Source: JANLVJ01 sp031363945 (GTDB lineage: Bacteria > Bacteroidota > Bacteroidia > Sphingobacteriales > Sphingobacteriaceae). Taken from it: a stretch of 64,000 nt of DNA. The position numbers and the translations under genes are program-made. This document shows, piece by piece, positions 36,157 to 44,686 of the stretch (position 1 is the stretch's first letter; each line of letters starts with the position of its first letter). The stretch spans positions 1 through 64,000 of the forward strand of contig JANLVJ010000029.1 in the NCBI GenBank assembly GCA_031363945.1, given 5' to 3'. The notes under the pieces were generated by a model. The model did not search any database, was not told the origin of the DNA, and worked only from the letters and a program-made list of their open reading frames with translations.

Positions 36157-36786
36157 TTAATTATCTGCACTATCGGGATCCAGGTGAACTACATTATTAA
36201 ACTCTAGCAGCTCAAAATGATCACCCTTAAATGCGACCTTATAAAGACTTAGATTTTGATGTGGAAAATGGTCCATATGACTAAGTGGATCATTTAAGAG
36301 AAGACATAAAAATAACCTGATCGCACGTCCGTGCATACAAATAAGTACATTTTTTTCTTCAGGAAATGACATAATCTCATCAAGTGCCTCTTTTTGTCTC
36401 TTATTAACATCGAGAGGGCTTTCTCCGCCTTCAAAATGCTCACCGAGAGCGCCTGCTGCCCATTGATCAGTTAATGATTTAAAAAATGCGCGCATTTCGG
36501 GGCTACTTGCAACGCCTTCATATTTGCCCCAATCCATCTCATCAAGGCCTGAAAGCTGTACCCAACTTAGACCATCCTGTATGAAATGAGCCATTGTTTG
36601 ATGTGTTCTTTGCAGGGTTGACGTATAAAGCTTATCAAATTTAACATCTTTATACACCTGATAAAAGGCTTCTGCCTGTGTTCTACCTGTATCATTTAAA
36701 CTGGTATTTATTCCCCTACCCTGTACAATTCCTTGTTTATTCAGGTCTGTCTCGCCATGGCGAACGATATAAAGTGTTTTAATCAA
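36157..36786 (-). CDS. Histidine phosphatase family protein
   Basis: A 209-residue phosphoglycerate-mutase-like protein. The catalytic RHG motif is in LYIVRHGETDLNKQG with phosphohistidine at H10, plus R in TSTLQRTHQTM, the E of LDEMDWGKYEG and the second His in VLICMHGRAIRLFL. All core residues are present, so it should be an active phosphatase, but the substrate is unknown. It overlaps the 3' end of mqnE by 8 bp and precedes mqnA by 5 bp, so it is translated with the menaquinone genes. No known futalosine step needs a phosphatase. Confidence 0.9.
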   Translation of the reverse strand: MIKTLYIVRHGETDLNKQGIVQGRGINTSLNDTGRTQAEAFYQVYKDVKFDKLYTSTLQRTHQTMAHFIQDGLSWVQLSGLDEMDWGKYEGVASSPEMRAFFKSLTDQWAAGALGEHFEGGESPLDVNKRQKEALDEIMSFPEEKNVLICMHGRAIRLFLCLLLNDPLSHMDHFPHQNLSLYKVAFKGDHFELLEFNNVVHLDPDSADN

Positions 36787-37966
36787 TTTTTATGGGTTCA
36801 GCTATCTCTTGTATACTTTCAGTAAATACATGTTCGTTGTAGTCGGCAATAATAGTGTAAAACGTATCACGCTCAACAGGATGACGCCCCACCTGCTTGA
36901 CAAGAGTAACCAGTTGCTGTACATTCATACCAGGATTCTGATCTTCTGCTCCGGCCATTGAGTAAATTTTAGTTGTATCATCGATGGTACCATCAATATC
37001 ATCAACTCCAAAAGCAAGGCTCAATTGAGTCGTCGACCGGCCAATCATTGGCCAGTATGCTTTAATGTGATCAAAATTGTCAAGAAAAATTCGGGAAATA
37101 GCATAATTCCTGAGGTCTTCAACCACAGTAGATTCTGCAATATGTGACATGTTATTACCTTTATTTCGAAATTTTAGTGGAATGAAGGTATTAAAACCAC
37201 CCGTTTTATCCTGAAGTTCTCGTAATCTGTTCATATGATCAATACGGTGTGCAAATGTTTCAATATGACCGTAAAGCATAGTAGCATTTGAAGGCAGGCC
37301 CAATTCATGGGCGGTCTGATGAATAATCAGCCATTCATTACCCGTACACTTATCGCCGCAAATTTTTGCCCGCAGGTCTTCATCGAAAATCTCAGCTCCC
37401 CCACCAGGTATTGACTCAAGACCCGCTTCAATCATTTTGGTCAGGCCCTCACGGGTTGAGAGCTTTGCTTTGCGAAACATGTAATCATACTCAACTGCTG
37501 TAAAGCCTTTAATCTGCAATCCTGGCCTAAGAGCCTTAATATCACGTAACAGGTCGCAAAAGAAATCGAGCGTTAGTTTAGGGTGTACCCCACCAACTAT
37601 GTGTACTTCGGTAACGGGCTTATCCTGGTATGATCTGACAATATCAAGCATCTGCTTTTTATCAAGTACCCAGCCTTGTTCGGCCTGCTTTAATAATCTT
37701 GAATAAGAACAGAATTCGCATGTAAAAACACAAAGATTGGTCGGTTCAATGTGAAAATTGCGGTTAAAATAGACCAGATCCTGGTTTTTAAATTCCCTCA
37801 CAAAATTTGCAACAACGCCCAGATAAGAAAGATCTGCGTGATCGTACAGGTAAATACCTTCTTCAACGGTAATACGTTCTTGCGTAAAAACCTTTGTTGC
37901 AATTTTTTTAAGCTTTTTATCTAATAAGGGGTTTTCTAATAAAATCTCAAAGCTGCTATTGCTCAT
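36779..37966 (-). CDS. mqnE: Aminofutalosine synthase MqnE (radical SAM)
   Basis: A 395-residue radical SAM enzyme that joins 3-enolpyruvylbenzoate to the adenosyl group of SAM, giving aminofutalosine. The 4Fe-4S cysteines are in CVFTCEFCSY at about residues 77-84. The blocks SIPGGGAEIFDEDLRAKICGDKCTG and QVGRHPVERDTFY favour MqnE over the related cyclase MqnC. It is first in the operon with the phosphatase and mqnA. A candidate promoter box ends 7 bp before the start codon, so the mRNA may be almost leaderless. Confidence 0.93.
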   Translation of the reverse strand: MSNSSFEILLENPLLDKKLKKIATKVFTQERITVEEGIYLYDHADLSYLGVVANFVREFKNQDLVYFNRNFHIEPTNLCVFTCEFCSYSRLLKQAEQGWVLDKKQMLDIVRSYQDKPVTEVHIVGGVHPKLTLDFFCDLLRDIKALRPGLQIKGFTAVEYDYMFRKAKLSTREGLTKMIEAGLESIPGGGAEIFDEDLRAKICGDKCTGNEWLIIHQTAHELGLPSNATMLYGHIETFAHRIDHMNRLRELQDKTGGFNTFIPLKFRNKGNNMSHIAESTVVEDLRNYAISRIFLDNFDHIKAYWPMIGRSTTQLSLAFGVDDIDGTIDDTTKIYSMAGAEDQNPGMNVQQLVTLVKQVGRHPVERDTFYTIIADYNEHVFTESIQEIAEPIKID

Positions 37967-37968
37967 AA

Positions 37969-37994
37969 TAATGCAAATTTATCATATTGCATTA
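37969..37994 (-). promoter_or_regulatory. Palindrome over the candidate mqnE promoter
   Basis: TAATGCAA-N10-TTGCATTA is a perfect 8+8 inverted repeat spanning 26 bp. On the minus strand its right half overlaps TAAATTTG, an exact TAnnTTTG -7 box, whose last base is 7 bp from the mqnE ATG. This layout suits an operator where a dimeric regulator would block or control transcription of the menaquinone operon. No -33 TTTG is obvious. Confidence 0.4.
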
Positions 37995-38154
37995 TAATAA
38001 ACAGGTATGAAGCTGAAATGTTCAAATATCAGGGTAGCACAAGTTCAAATCACGCTTTTGTTTTTCTAACTAAATGTCTCATAAGACGCGTAAACGAGCA
38101 TGATTAGCTAAGAAAAAGTAAAAATAATTGCTTCCTTTGCATGAATTAGTAGTC

Positions 38155-38670
38155 ATGTATTCAAAACAAATTAAAATTGGTATTGCAGCCCTCTTGTTTA
38201 TTTTAGCTGTTTTATGCATCTATCCTTTAAAATTAATCTGGCTGACAGTTCTCTTACTTATTATTTGTGGTTTTGTTATTCTGACAATTTTCAGAAATGA
38301 AAATAATCTGACAGCTTTTTATTACCTGAGAAAAAACCAACTTGATAAGGCTAAGCAAGCACTAGAAAGAGTAAAATATCCTGAAGGACTAATATTAAGC
38401 CAGCAAGCATATCATTTTTATTTAAAAGGGCTGATCATTTCACAACAAGAACCTTTGAAAGCAGAGAAATTCTTTTTAAAAGCACTCAATCTTGGTCTGC
38501 GTATGGATACAGATAAAGCAGTTGCAAAACTTAATCTTGCAGCAGCAGCGATGCAAAAGCGAAAAAAGCAACAAGCTATCATGTATATCAATGAAGCAAA
38601 AAAGCTTGACAAACAAGGGGTTCTAAAAGAACAGATAGGTTTATTGCAAAATCAAATGCGTTTTTTATAA
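38155..38670 (+). CDS. Small membrane-anchored TPR-like protein
   Basis: I start at the ATG at 38155 (MYSKQIKIGI), because it immediately precedes the first membrane helix; the ATG at 38128 would add nine residues. Two hydrophobic helices (about 5-25 and 28-46) are followed by a soluble helical domain of about 125 residues with TPR-like spacing (NQLDKAKQALERVKYPEG, AEKFFLKALNLGLR, AVAKLNLAAAAMQKRKKQQAI). It is probably anchored to the inner membrane with the helices in the cytoplasm. No specific function is recognised; TPR domains usually hold protein partners. Confidence 0.7.
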   Translation: MYSKQIKIGIAALLFILAVLCIYPLKLIWLTVLLLIICGFVILTIFRNENNLTAFYYLRKNQLDKAKQALERVKYPEGLILSQQAYHFYLKGLIISQQEPLKAEKFFLKALNLGLRMDTDKAVAKLNLAAAAMQKRKKQQAIMYINEAKKLDKQGVLKEQIGLLQNQMRFL

Positions 38671-38748
38671 AGAAATTTATCTCTAAAGAAAGTTGCATTT
38701 TCTAAAAACTGTATACAATCACATTTTTTTTGCAGGGCATTTAATTCT

Positions 38749-38919
38749 TTACCCCAGAATCTTCATCCTTTTGGCAAGACTGCTACCTTCGCCACTCTTA
38801 AAGGTAAATCCGTTACAGACACCTCTTCTGACACAATCACAAGAAATGTTGGAATAATCACAGGTGGCAATAAACTTAAATAACCGTTTTGGGCTTAAAT
38901 TGAAGCGTAAACAGTTATT
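38749..38919 (-). pseudogene. Start-less cysteine-rich reading frame
   Basis: On the minus strand 56 codons are open with no ATG, GTG or TTG in frame. The frame reads NNCLRFNLSPKRLFKFIATC, then DYSNISCDCVRRGVC and NGFTFKSGEGSS, and ends LAKRMKILG. The five cysteines, four of them in a CX6CXCX5C pattern, and the balanced composition look like a real protein tail. I do not recognise the family, and the missing start suggests a remnant or an unusual start. The plus strand is also open here, without a start, directly after the TPR gene. Confidence 0.3.
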
Positions 38920-38943
38920 TTATTGTTCAAGTAAATTTCGTAG

Positions 38944-40545
38944 TTAGATTTCTCTCTTTATGTCAAATGCTTCAAGGTGATCGGCAATTCTGCGAAGAAA
39001 TTTACCGCCCATTGCACCATCAACAACCCGGTGATCGTAAGACAGGGACAAATACATAAGGTGCCTGATGGCTATAATATCACCCATTTCAGTAGTGATA
39101 ACAGCAGGTTTTTTCTTGATTGCACCTACTGCCAGGATAGCTACCTGTGGTTGGTTGATAATAGGGGTACCCATTATATTACCAAAACTACCCACATTTG
39201 TGAGTGTAAAAGTACCACCACTAACCTCGTCCGGTAGTAATTTATTCATTCTTGCGCGATTCGCAAGGTCATTTACTTGCTTGGTCAAACCAAAAAGATT
39301 CTTTTCATCTGCATCTTTTAATACAGGCACAATTAAATTACCACTTGGCAGAGCTGCTGCCATGCCAATATTAATATGTTTATGCATGATGATCTGTTTA
39401 TCAAACACAGAGACATTCACCATCGGAAATTCTTTCAGCGCACGGGCTACAACCTCGATAAAGATCGGGGTAAATGTAATGGGTTGGTTTTCACGCTTTT
39501 TAAAGGCATCTTTAATTTTATCCCGCCACAATACCATATTGGTGACATCTGCTTCTACAAACGATGTTACATGGGCTGAAGTATGTTTACTGTGAATCAT
39601 ATGCTCAGAAATAAGGCGTCGCATACGATCCATCTCTATGATTTCATCACCTTCCTGAAAATTATAATTTGCAGCCGTTTTCTGTGTAAGTTCTGCTTTA
39701 TCTATTAGTCCGGCGTTTATTGTGTTAGGTTCTGGTACTTCCCCTATAGGGGCTCCTGAATCAGGCTTTGCTACAGAAATTACAGCATTATGCTTTGATG
39801 AAGTTTGAGCCGGTTTATGGTTCGTTGCCTGTATGGTTGTTGCATCTTCTGTCTTTACATAAGTGGCACCAGACCTACGTTCGAGGTAGTATAACAGATC
39901 ATTTTTTGTAACCCTTCCTTCAGCACCAGTTCCGGGTAAATGATCAAGTTCATCACGTGAAATACCTTCGCTTTGTGCAATACTTTTTACAAGGGGTGAA
40001 TAAAACCGGTCCGTCTGGGACGAGTTTTCTGCGAAAGAATGTTGTGATCCATTTAAATTAACAGGAGATAGCTGACTTAGAAATTCCAAACCAGCCAATT
40101 GTGTATGATCAGATTCTTCTTCCAAATGATTGACAGGAATATTTACTGGCAAATCAGCCGTAAATTGCCTCTCAGGCAGGTTGATAGTTAAAGGTTGAGA
40201 ATTTTCTTTTGCACTCTCAGGATGGGCTTTTTCTAATTGCCCATTGGCTGGAGCCGTTTGAGTAATCCTGGGCTCGAGGGGTTCATCTTTTTTACCCACC
40301 ACGACCTCATTTTCGATGATGGCAATGACAGCTCCAACTTTTACAACCTCATCTTCATTATATAATTTTTTTATTAAGATCCCTGATATCGGAGACGGGA
40401 CATCTGAATCAACTTTATCTGTTGCTATTTCTAAAACTGATTCATCAATATCAATTTTATCCCCTTCATTTTTCAACCAGCGGATTATGGTTGCTTCAGC
40501 AACACTCTCTCCCATTTTGGGCATAATCAAGTTAATTTGCGCCAT
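38944..40545 (-). CDS. 2-oxo acid dehydrogenase E2 (dihydrolipoamide acyltransferase)
   Basis: The 533-residue core subunit of a 2-oxoacid dehydrogenase complex. The N-terminal lipoyl domain (about 2-78) carries the lipoylated Lys in EIATDKVDSDVPS. A long Pro/Gln/Ser linker leads to the E1/E3-binding domain (about 181-221; SPLVKSIAQSEGISRDELDHL, GTGAEGRVTKND). The catalytic domain ends with the active-site SYDHRVVDGAMG (His and Asp). The substrate (branched-chain or other 2-oxo acid) cannot be fixed; E1 and E3 genes are not adjacent. A second linker of about 70 residues (230-300) makes it longer than many single-lipoyl E2 proteins. Confidence 0.92.
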   Translation of the reverse strand: MAQINLIMPKMGESVAEATIIRWLKNEGDKIDIDESVLEIATDKVDSDVPSPISGILIKKLYNEDEVVKVGAVIAIIENEVVVGKKDEPLEPRITQTAPANGQLEKAHPESAKENSQPLTINLPERQFTADLPVNIPVNHLEEESDHTQLAGLEFLSQLSPVNLNGSQHSFAENSSQTDRFYSPLVKSIAQSEGISRDELDHLPGTGAEGRVTKNDLLYYLERRSGATYVKTEDATTIQATNHKPAQTSSKHNAVISVAKPDSGAPIGEVPEPNTINAGLIDKAELTQKTAANYNFQEGDEIIEMDRMRRLISEHMIHSKHTSAHVTSFVEADVTNMVLWRDKIKDAFKKRENQPITFTPIFIEVVARALKEFPMVNVSVFDKQIIMHKHINIGMAAALPSGNLIVPVLKDADEKNLFGLTKQVNDLANRARMNKLLPDEVSGGTFTLTNVGSFGNIMGTPIINQPQVAILAVGAIKKKPAVITTEMGDIIAIRHLMYLSLSYDHRVVDGAMGGKFLRRIADHLEAFDIKREI

Positions 40546-40586
40546 CAGACTTTAGTTATAATGTCAAAATTAATATTTATCATGGA

Positions 40587-41849
40587 TTAATTTTTTTCCC
40601 TTAATTCTTCGGGTCTTTCAATTAACGTATTCAACCAGGCAAGTGCACTGTTTGCACTGCGCTCAATATTTTGAGCACGCTGGTTACCAAATATAAACTT
40701 GCATGCATATACTGAATGTTTGTCTCCAGCACTGATCCATACAGTTCCTACAGGCTTGTCTTCAGAACCTCCGTCAGGTCCGGCAATGCCAGTTACAGCT
40801 ATCGCATAGTCACTTCCTGTTTTAAGAAGTATACCGCGAACCATTTCATTTGCTACCTCTTCACTAACTGCACCATGAGAAGAGATGGTTTCAGAGTTTA
40901 CTCCCAGAAAATTTACTTTGGCAGCATTCGAATAAGATACTACCCCAGCAAGCAAAACTTGTGATGCACCTGGCAAACTGGTTATCAGATGTGAAATATA
41001 ACCACCCGTACAACTCTCAGCCAGGGAGAGTGTTTTTTTACGGGCAATCAATTTTTTTACTATCGCTGCCTGAATCGGGATATCTTCTTCAGTAATAATA
41101 TATTTTGAAATAATTGCCCTGATTTTCCCAGACTGCTCTTCGAGGGCAGCCTTAAGAGTTTTTACATCAGCACCATAGCCACTCAGTCTGAGTCTGACTA
41201 GAGATAATGCTGGTAAATAAGCAAGTTTTATATACTCAGGAAGTTCATCCTCAACTGCAGAAATCATTTCAGCCAGAAATGACTCACCGATACCGGCAGT
41301 TAAAATAGTATGGTGAATAATGGCTGGTAAAGAAAATCTGGATCTTAACATCGGTAAAACCTGATTTTCAACCATTCCCTTCATTTCATAAGGTACTCCT
41401 GGCATTGAAACAATAATGCTTCCATCTTTTTCGAACCACATACCAGGGGCTGTACCATTTTGATTCAGAAGTATTGTGCAGTTGGCAGGTACTTCGGCCT
41501 GTTTCTTATTAACGGCTAGCAATGGTCTGTTCAGACGTTTAAAGATTGCTGTCACATTTTCAAGTGCCTCCTGGTTTACCACAAGCGGACTATCAAAATA
41601 CCTGGCAAGGGTTTGTTTCGTAATATCATCGCGTGTAGGCCCCAGACCTCCTGTGATAAGTATCAGTTTAGACCTTTTAAGCGATTTATCAAGCGTGGCA
41701 ATTATTTCTTCAGCTTTATCAGAAATAGAATTTATCTGTATTATCTGTATTCCTGCTGCATTAAGAGTTTTACCTATCCAGGCAGAGTTTGTATCGATTA
41801 CCTGACCAATCAGCAATTCGTCACCAATGGTTATTATTTCTGCAATCAT
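40587..41849 (-). CDS. cinA: CinA family protein (nicotinamide-nucleotide amidohydrolase)
   Basis: This 420-residue protein has two domains. The N-terminal MoCF/COG1058 domain (about 1-170) starts AEIITIGDELLIGQVIDTNS and contains ITGGLGPTRDDITKQT. The C-terminal PncC-type deamidase domain (about 255-410) shows LSLAESCTGGYISHLITSLPGAS and IAVTGIAGPDGGSEDKPVGTVWI. It recycles NMN by removing the amide or clears damaged pyridine nucleotides. It starts 3 bp after the lptD stop, so both genes are probably co-translated. Confidence 0.95.
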   Translation of the reverse strand: MIAEIITIGDELLIGQVIDTNSAWIGKTLNAAGIQIIQINSISDKAEEIIATLDKSLKRSKLILITGGLGPTRDDITKQTLARYFDSPLVVNQEALENVTAIFKRLNRPLLAVNKKQAEVPANCTILLNQNGTAPGMWFEKDGSIIVSMPGVPYEMKGMVENQVLPMLRSRFSLPAIIHHTILTAGIGESFLAEMISAVEDELPEYIKLAYLPALSLVRLRLSGYGADVKTLKAALEEQSGKIRAIISKYIITEEDIPIQAAIVKKLIARKKTLSLAESCTGGYISHLITSLPGASQVLLAGVVSYSNAAKVNFLGVNSETISSHGAVSEEVANEMVRGILLKTGSDYAIAVTGIAGPDGGSEDKPVGTVWISAGDKHSVYACKFIFGNQRAQNIERSANSALAWLNTLIERPEELREKN

Positions 41850-41852
41850 TGC

Positions 41853-44558
41853 TTAATTGGTTTGATCATAGTAATACTCTTTACGCTTATTAAGTTTCAA
41901 GTCTTGTAGAAAGCCAGACTTAACCCTTAATTCAATACTGTAATATTTATATGCGCCAAAAGGAATCCAGCTCATTGTAAGCTGCCAGCAGTGTAGATCA
42001 CGGGTAAAACCAAGCTGGGTAGCCGAAATCGTTTGCTTTGCCAGATCAATACCTGAGGTAAAAGTTACATTCCATTTTGGGGTGACCGTTAAAGAGCCGG
42101 TAAAATTTGCAATATCTGTTCGGCTATAGTTTCTTCTTGCAATACCTCCTGGACTACCAGGAAATACACTATAATTAAAATTATAGGAAAGATTCAGGTT
42201 CCAGGGTATTTTAAAATCAACAAAATCTACAGGATCAGAACCTCCTTCGAAGAGTTGTTGACGGCGTTGTACTTCTGGTGCAGCAGCATTCTTTTTGGTG
42301 GCTGCTGAAGGATTAAGACTGGCGTTTGCCGTAAAATTAAAAGTTGTCAGACGGGCAAGCTGATGGGTACGCTGGAAAAGATAAAACCGGGTATCATTCC
42401 CATATTTGTCTGTGGCATATGGATCTAATAAAAAATTAAAATTGATAGTCACTTTTTTAAATAACGTTGTACCACCAACAATATTGATGTTTGATAACCG
42501 CATTGAATCAGCAACAAAATTATAAAATCCAGAAATATTTAACCGTTCAAGAATCGGGATTTTTATAGTGCCAGTGGTTGTGTCTTTTTTAGATCTGACT
42601 TTCATTTCCAGAATATTATTCAGGTTTACACCCATGCTTTCACTTTTCTGATTCGGAGGCCCACCAAATAAACCACCATCAAAGACTGAATAAACATTTG
42701 TGCGGTGAAGACCAAAATCATAGTATTTACCGTAGTATTTTGGACTTATTTTACGAAAATCGGGTGTATACTGAAAACTGATCTGAGGTTCAAAAACGTG
42801 TCTGATACCTTGTATGATGCTTCCTTTTTTAAAGAGTATAAGCCCATAAATTCGGGTATCTGTACCAATATTAAAACTAAAATCACGCTGGGTTCTAAAT
42901 CCCTGAACTGTATCACGATCAGGTACTCTTGTAGAAAAATTGTAGCGCTGACGGTAAGTTTGAAAATACCAGCGTTCTGTATAAGCAGCACTAGGGCTCA
43001 CCAATAGATATTTTAATACATTATATGTTCCAAGGCTAATACTTGGCTGATGTAAAATTCCATTGGAGAAGCGTTTAAAAACGTTTTTCTTAAATAGTAA
43101 AGAATCTTTCGTCGTAATAGAATTCTGAACCTGCACCGTATAACTGAAAGCAATTTTCTGATACCATTTCTGGGCACCAACCCGGTCTTTGGGGTCAAAG
43201 GGATTAATTCGGGTTACGGCAAAATTAAAATTCGGGAAAGTAAGACTAACATCATGAGTCGCCAGATTCTGTGAATGTGTAGCAGCAAGGTTCATGCTGA
43301 ATGGAGTGCCCTCCCAGATTCTTGAGTAATTTATTGAAGAGCCTATTGAATTTTGAGCTCTTGAATTGATATTATAGTATAGAGTTGTATTTTTAAAATA
43401 AGAGCTGCTTGCCGCATTCACAGATGCTGAAAAGGTTGAGCCAGGACTTGATTTTTCGCTTTGTGAATGAGACCAGGTCAGATTAAAATCATTTGACTTG
43501 GCATAATTGGAAGTTCCAAGATCTCCCGTTTTCCGATTATTAAATGTAAAACTAATATTTCCACTTGATTTATAAATAAAGTTATAACGGCTGTCAATAC
43601 GTACCCCATAGCTTCCCTTAGAGTAGATACTACCACGCATTTCAGCATCAAAATTTTCACCCAGCCCCTGGTAGTAACCGAAATCCTGTAGAAAAAACCC
43701 TAATTGCTGGTCTTCACCAATTCGAGGGAAAAGAATACCATTTGCCCTCCTGTCGGTTTTTGGGAAAAAACCAAATGGTAAAACTAAGGGAATAGGCACA
43801 TCTTCAACGAAAAAATAAACCGGCCCTGTTACAATTGTATTTTTGTTAATTTTTGCCCTGGTAATTTTAATGCCATAATGTGGATGGTCTAGGTTACAGG
43901 TAGTATAAATTCCATTTTTCAGAAACCCTTCTTTACTCTCATTTAATTTAATTTTACCTCCCCTTATAAACCCACCACCCTCTCCGCTTACACCCTCCCA
44001 GGCAATTGTCTTACGGGTCTTAAAATTATACCTTAGACTATCAGCTGTAATTTTGGTCTGACCTTCTGTTACTACAGGTTTTTGAACAAAATGTCCTAAA
44101 CTATCTTTAAAACCACTTGCAAAAATTGTAAAATCAGTCTGATTCATTTCGACAAAACCAGCTTTTAATACCACATCATCATATTTAACCACAGCATCAC
44201 GGTACAAATACACTTTTTTACCTGGTATGTTAAAGTTTGTTGAATCTTTGGCTGTATACGTAATTTCAGAGTTCAATGAACCATCTTTCGTTTTAACAGA
44301 GTCTTTTTTTATTTTAAAACCCTTTTTAGACGCTGATAGAGCAGCTGGCGTAACTACCTTAGGACCAGAAGTATCAGCAGAATTGAGCGTTGATTTATTA
44401 ATTGCACTTTTTCCAGGCATATCATTTACCCGATACACTGTATATTTGACATTTGCAGAAACTCCAGCTTTTACTGGCTGCAAGCCTGATTTAGAGAATC
44501 CCATGAGTAAAAATGAGTACAAAAACAGGCAATGCATTACGAAAATAGTTTTTTTCAA
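41853..44558 (-). CDS. lptD: Putative LPS-assembly protein LptD (OstA-like)
   Basis: A 901-residue outer-membrane protein with an N-terminal signal. An OstA/LptA-like beta-jellyroll region is at about residues 100-240 (GKKVYLYRDAVVKYDDVVLKAG, then TEGQTKITADSLRYNFKTRK). A long C-terminal barrel follows (VPIPLVLPFGFFPKTDRRANGI is a typical start), rich in aromatic and Asn/Ser residues. It would deliver lipopolysaccharide to the outer leaflet. The Bacteroidota LptD is diverged, so 'putative' is fair. It is divergent from the amidase genes, with candidate promoters in the gap of about 130 bp. Confidence 0.85.
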   Translation of the reverse strand: MKKTIFVMHCLFLYSFLLMGFSKSGLQPVKAGVSANVKYTVYRVNDMPGKSAINKSTLNSADTSGPKVVTPAALSASKKGFKIKKDSVKTKDGSLNSEITYTAKDSTNFNIPGKKVYLYRDAVVKYDDVVLKAGFVEMNQTDFTIFASGFKDSLGHFVQKPVVTEGQTKITADSLRYNFKTRKTIAWEGVSGEGGGFIRGGKIKLNESKEGFLKNGIYTTCNLDHPHYGIKITRAKINKNTIVTGPVYFFVEDVPIPLVLPFGFFPKTDRRANGILFPRIGEDQQLGFFLQDFGYYQGLGENFDAEMRGSIYSKGSYGVRIDSRYNFIYKSSGNISFTFNNRKTGDLGTSNYAKSNDFNLTWSHSQSEKSSPGSTFSASVNAASSSYFKNTTLYYNINSRAQNSIGSSINYSRIWEGTPFSMNLAATHSQNLATHDVSLTFPNFNFAVTRINPFDPKDRVGAQKWYQKIAFSYTVQVQNSITTKDSLLFKKNVFKRFSNGILHQPSISLGTYNVLKYLLVSPSAAYTERWYFQTYRQRYNFSTRVPDRDTVQGFRTQRDFSFNIGTDTRIYGLILFKKGSIIQGIRHVFEPQISFQYTPDFRKISPKYYGKYYDFGLHRTNVYSVFDGGLFGGPPNQKSESMGVNLNNILEMKVRSKKDTTTGTIKIPILERLNISGFYNFVADSMRLSNINIVGGTTLFKKVTINFNFLLDPYATDKYGNDTRFYLFQRTHQLARLTTFNFTANASLNPSAATKKNAAAPEVQRRQQLFEGGSDPVDFVDFKIPWNLNLSYNFNYSVFPGSPGGIARRNYSRTDIANFTGSLTVTPKWNVTFTSGIDLAKQTISATQLGFTRDLHCWQLTMSWIPFGAYKYYSIELRVKSGFLQDLKLNKRKEYYYDQTN

Positions 44559-44601
44559 TTTTAAATTTGAAAACGAATAGTAATTTTGTCTTTATTGAGG
44601 C

Positions 44602-44630
44602 CCAAAATAAATAAAAATAAGTGATCCAAA
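44602..44630 (-). promoter_or_regulatory. Candidate lptD promoter
   Basis: On the minus strand TTTG (44627-44630) is followed 17 bp later by TATTTTGG (44602-44609), close to the Bacteroidota pair TTTG / TAnnTTTG. It lies about 43 bp upstream of the lptD start. The -7 box matches in 7 of 8 positions. Confidence 0.35.
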
Positions 44631-44654
44631 TTATGCAATTGTGATCACCCCTTT

Positions 44655-44662
44655 TATTTTTG
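44655..44662 (+). promoter_or_regulatory. Candidate -7 box (TATTTTTG) for the amidase genes
   Basis: An exact TAnnTTTG match lies 24 bp upstream of the first amidase ATG. No TTTG at the usual -33 distance was found, so confidence is limited. Confidence 0.35.
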
Positions 44663-44686
44663 ATCTACAGCTACCTTTAAAAATTC

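Noticed and set aside
38041..38127. A possible tRNA-like T-arm (GTTCAAATC) upstream of the TPR gene
   Set aside because: No acceptor, D or anticodon stems can be built around it.
39068..39595. A 175-codon open frame on the plus strand inside the E2 gene
   Set aside because: It is antisense to the catalytic domain of a clear E2 protein, has biased composition and no recognisable motif.
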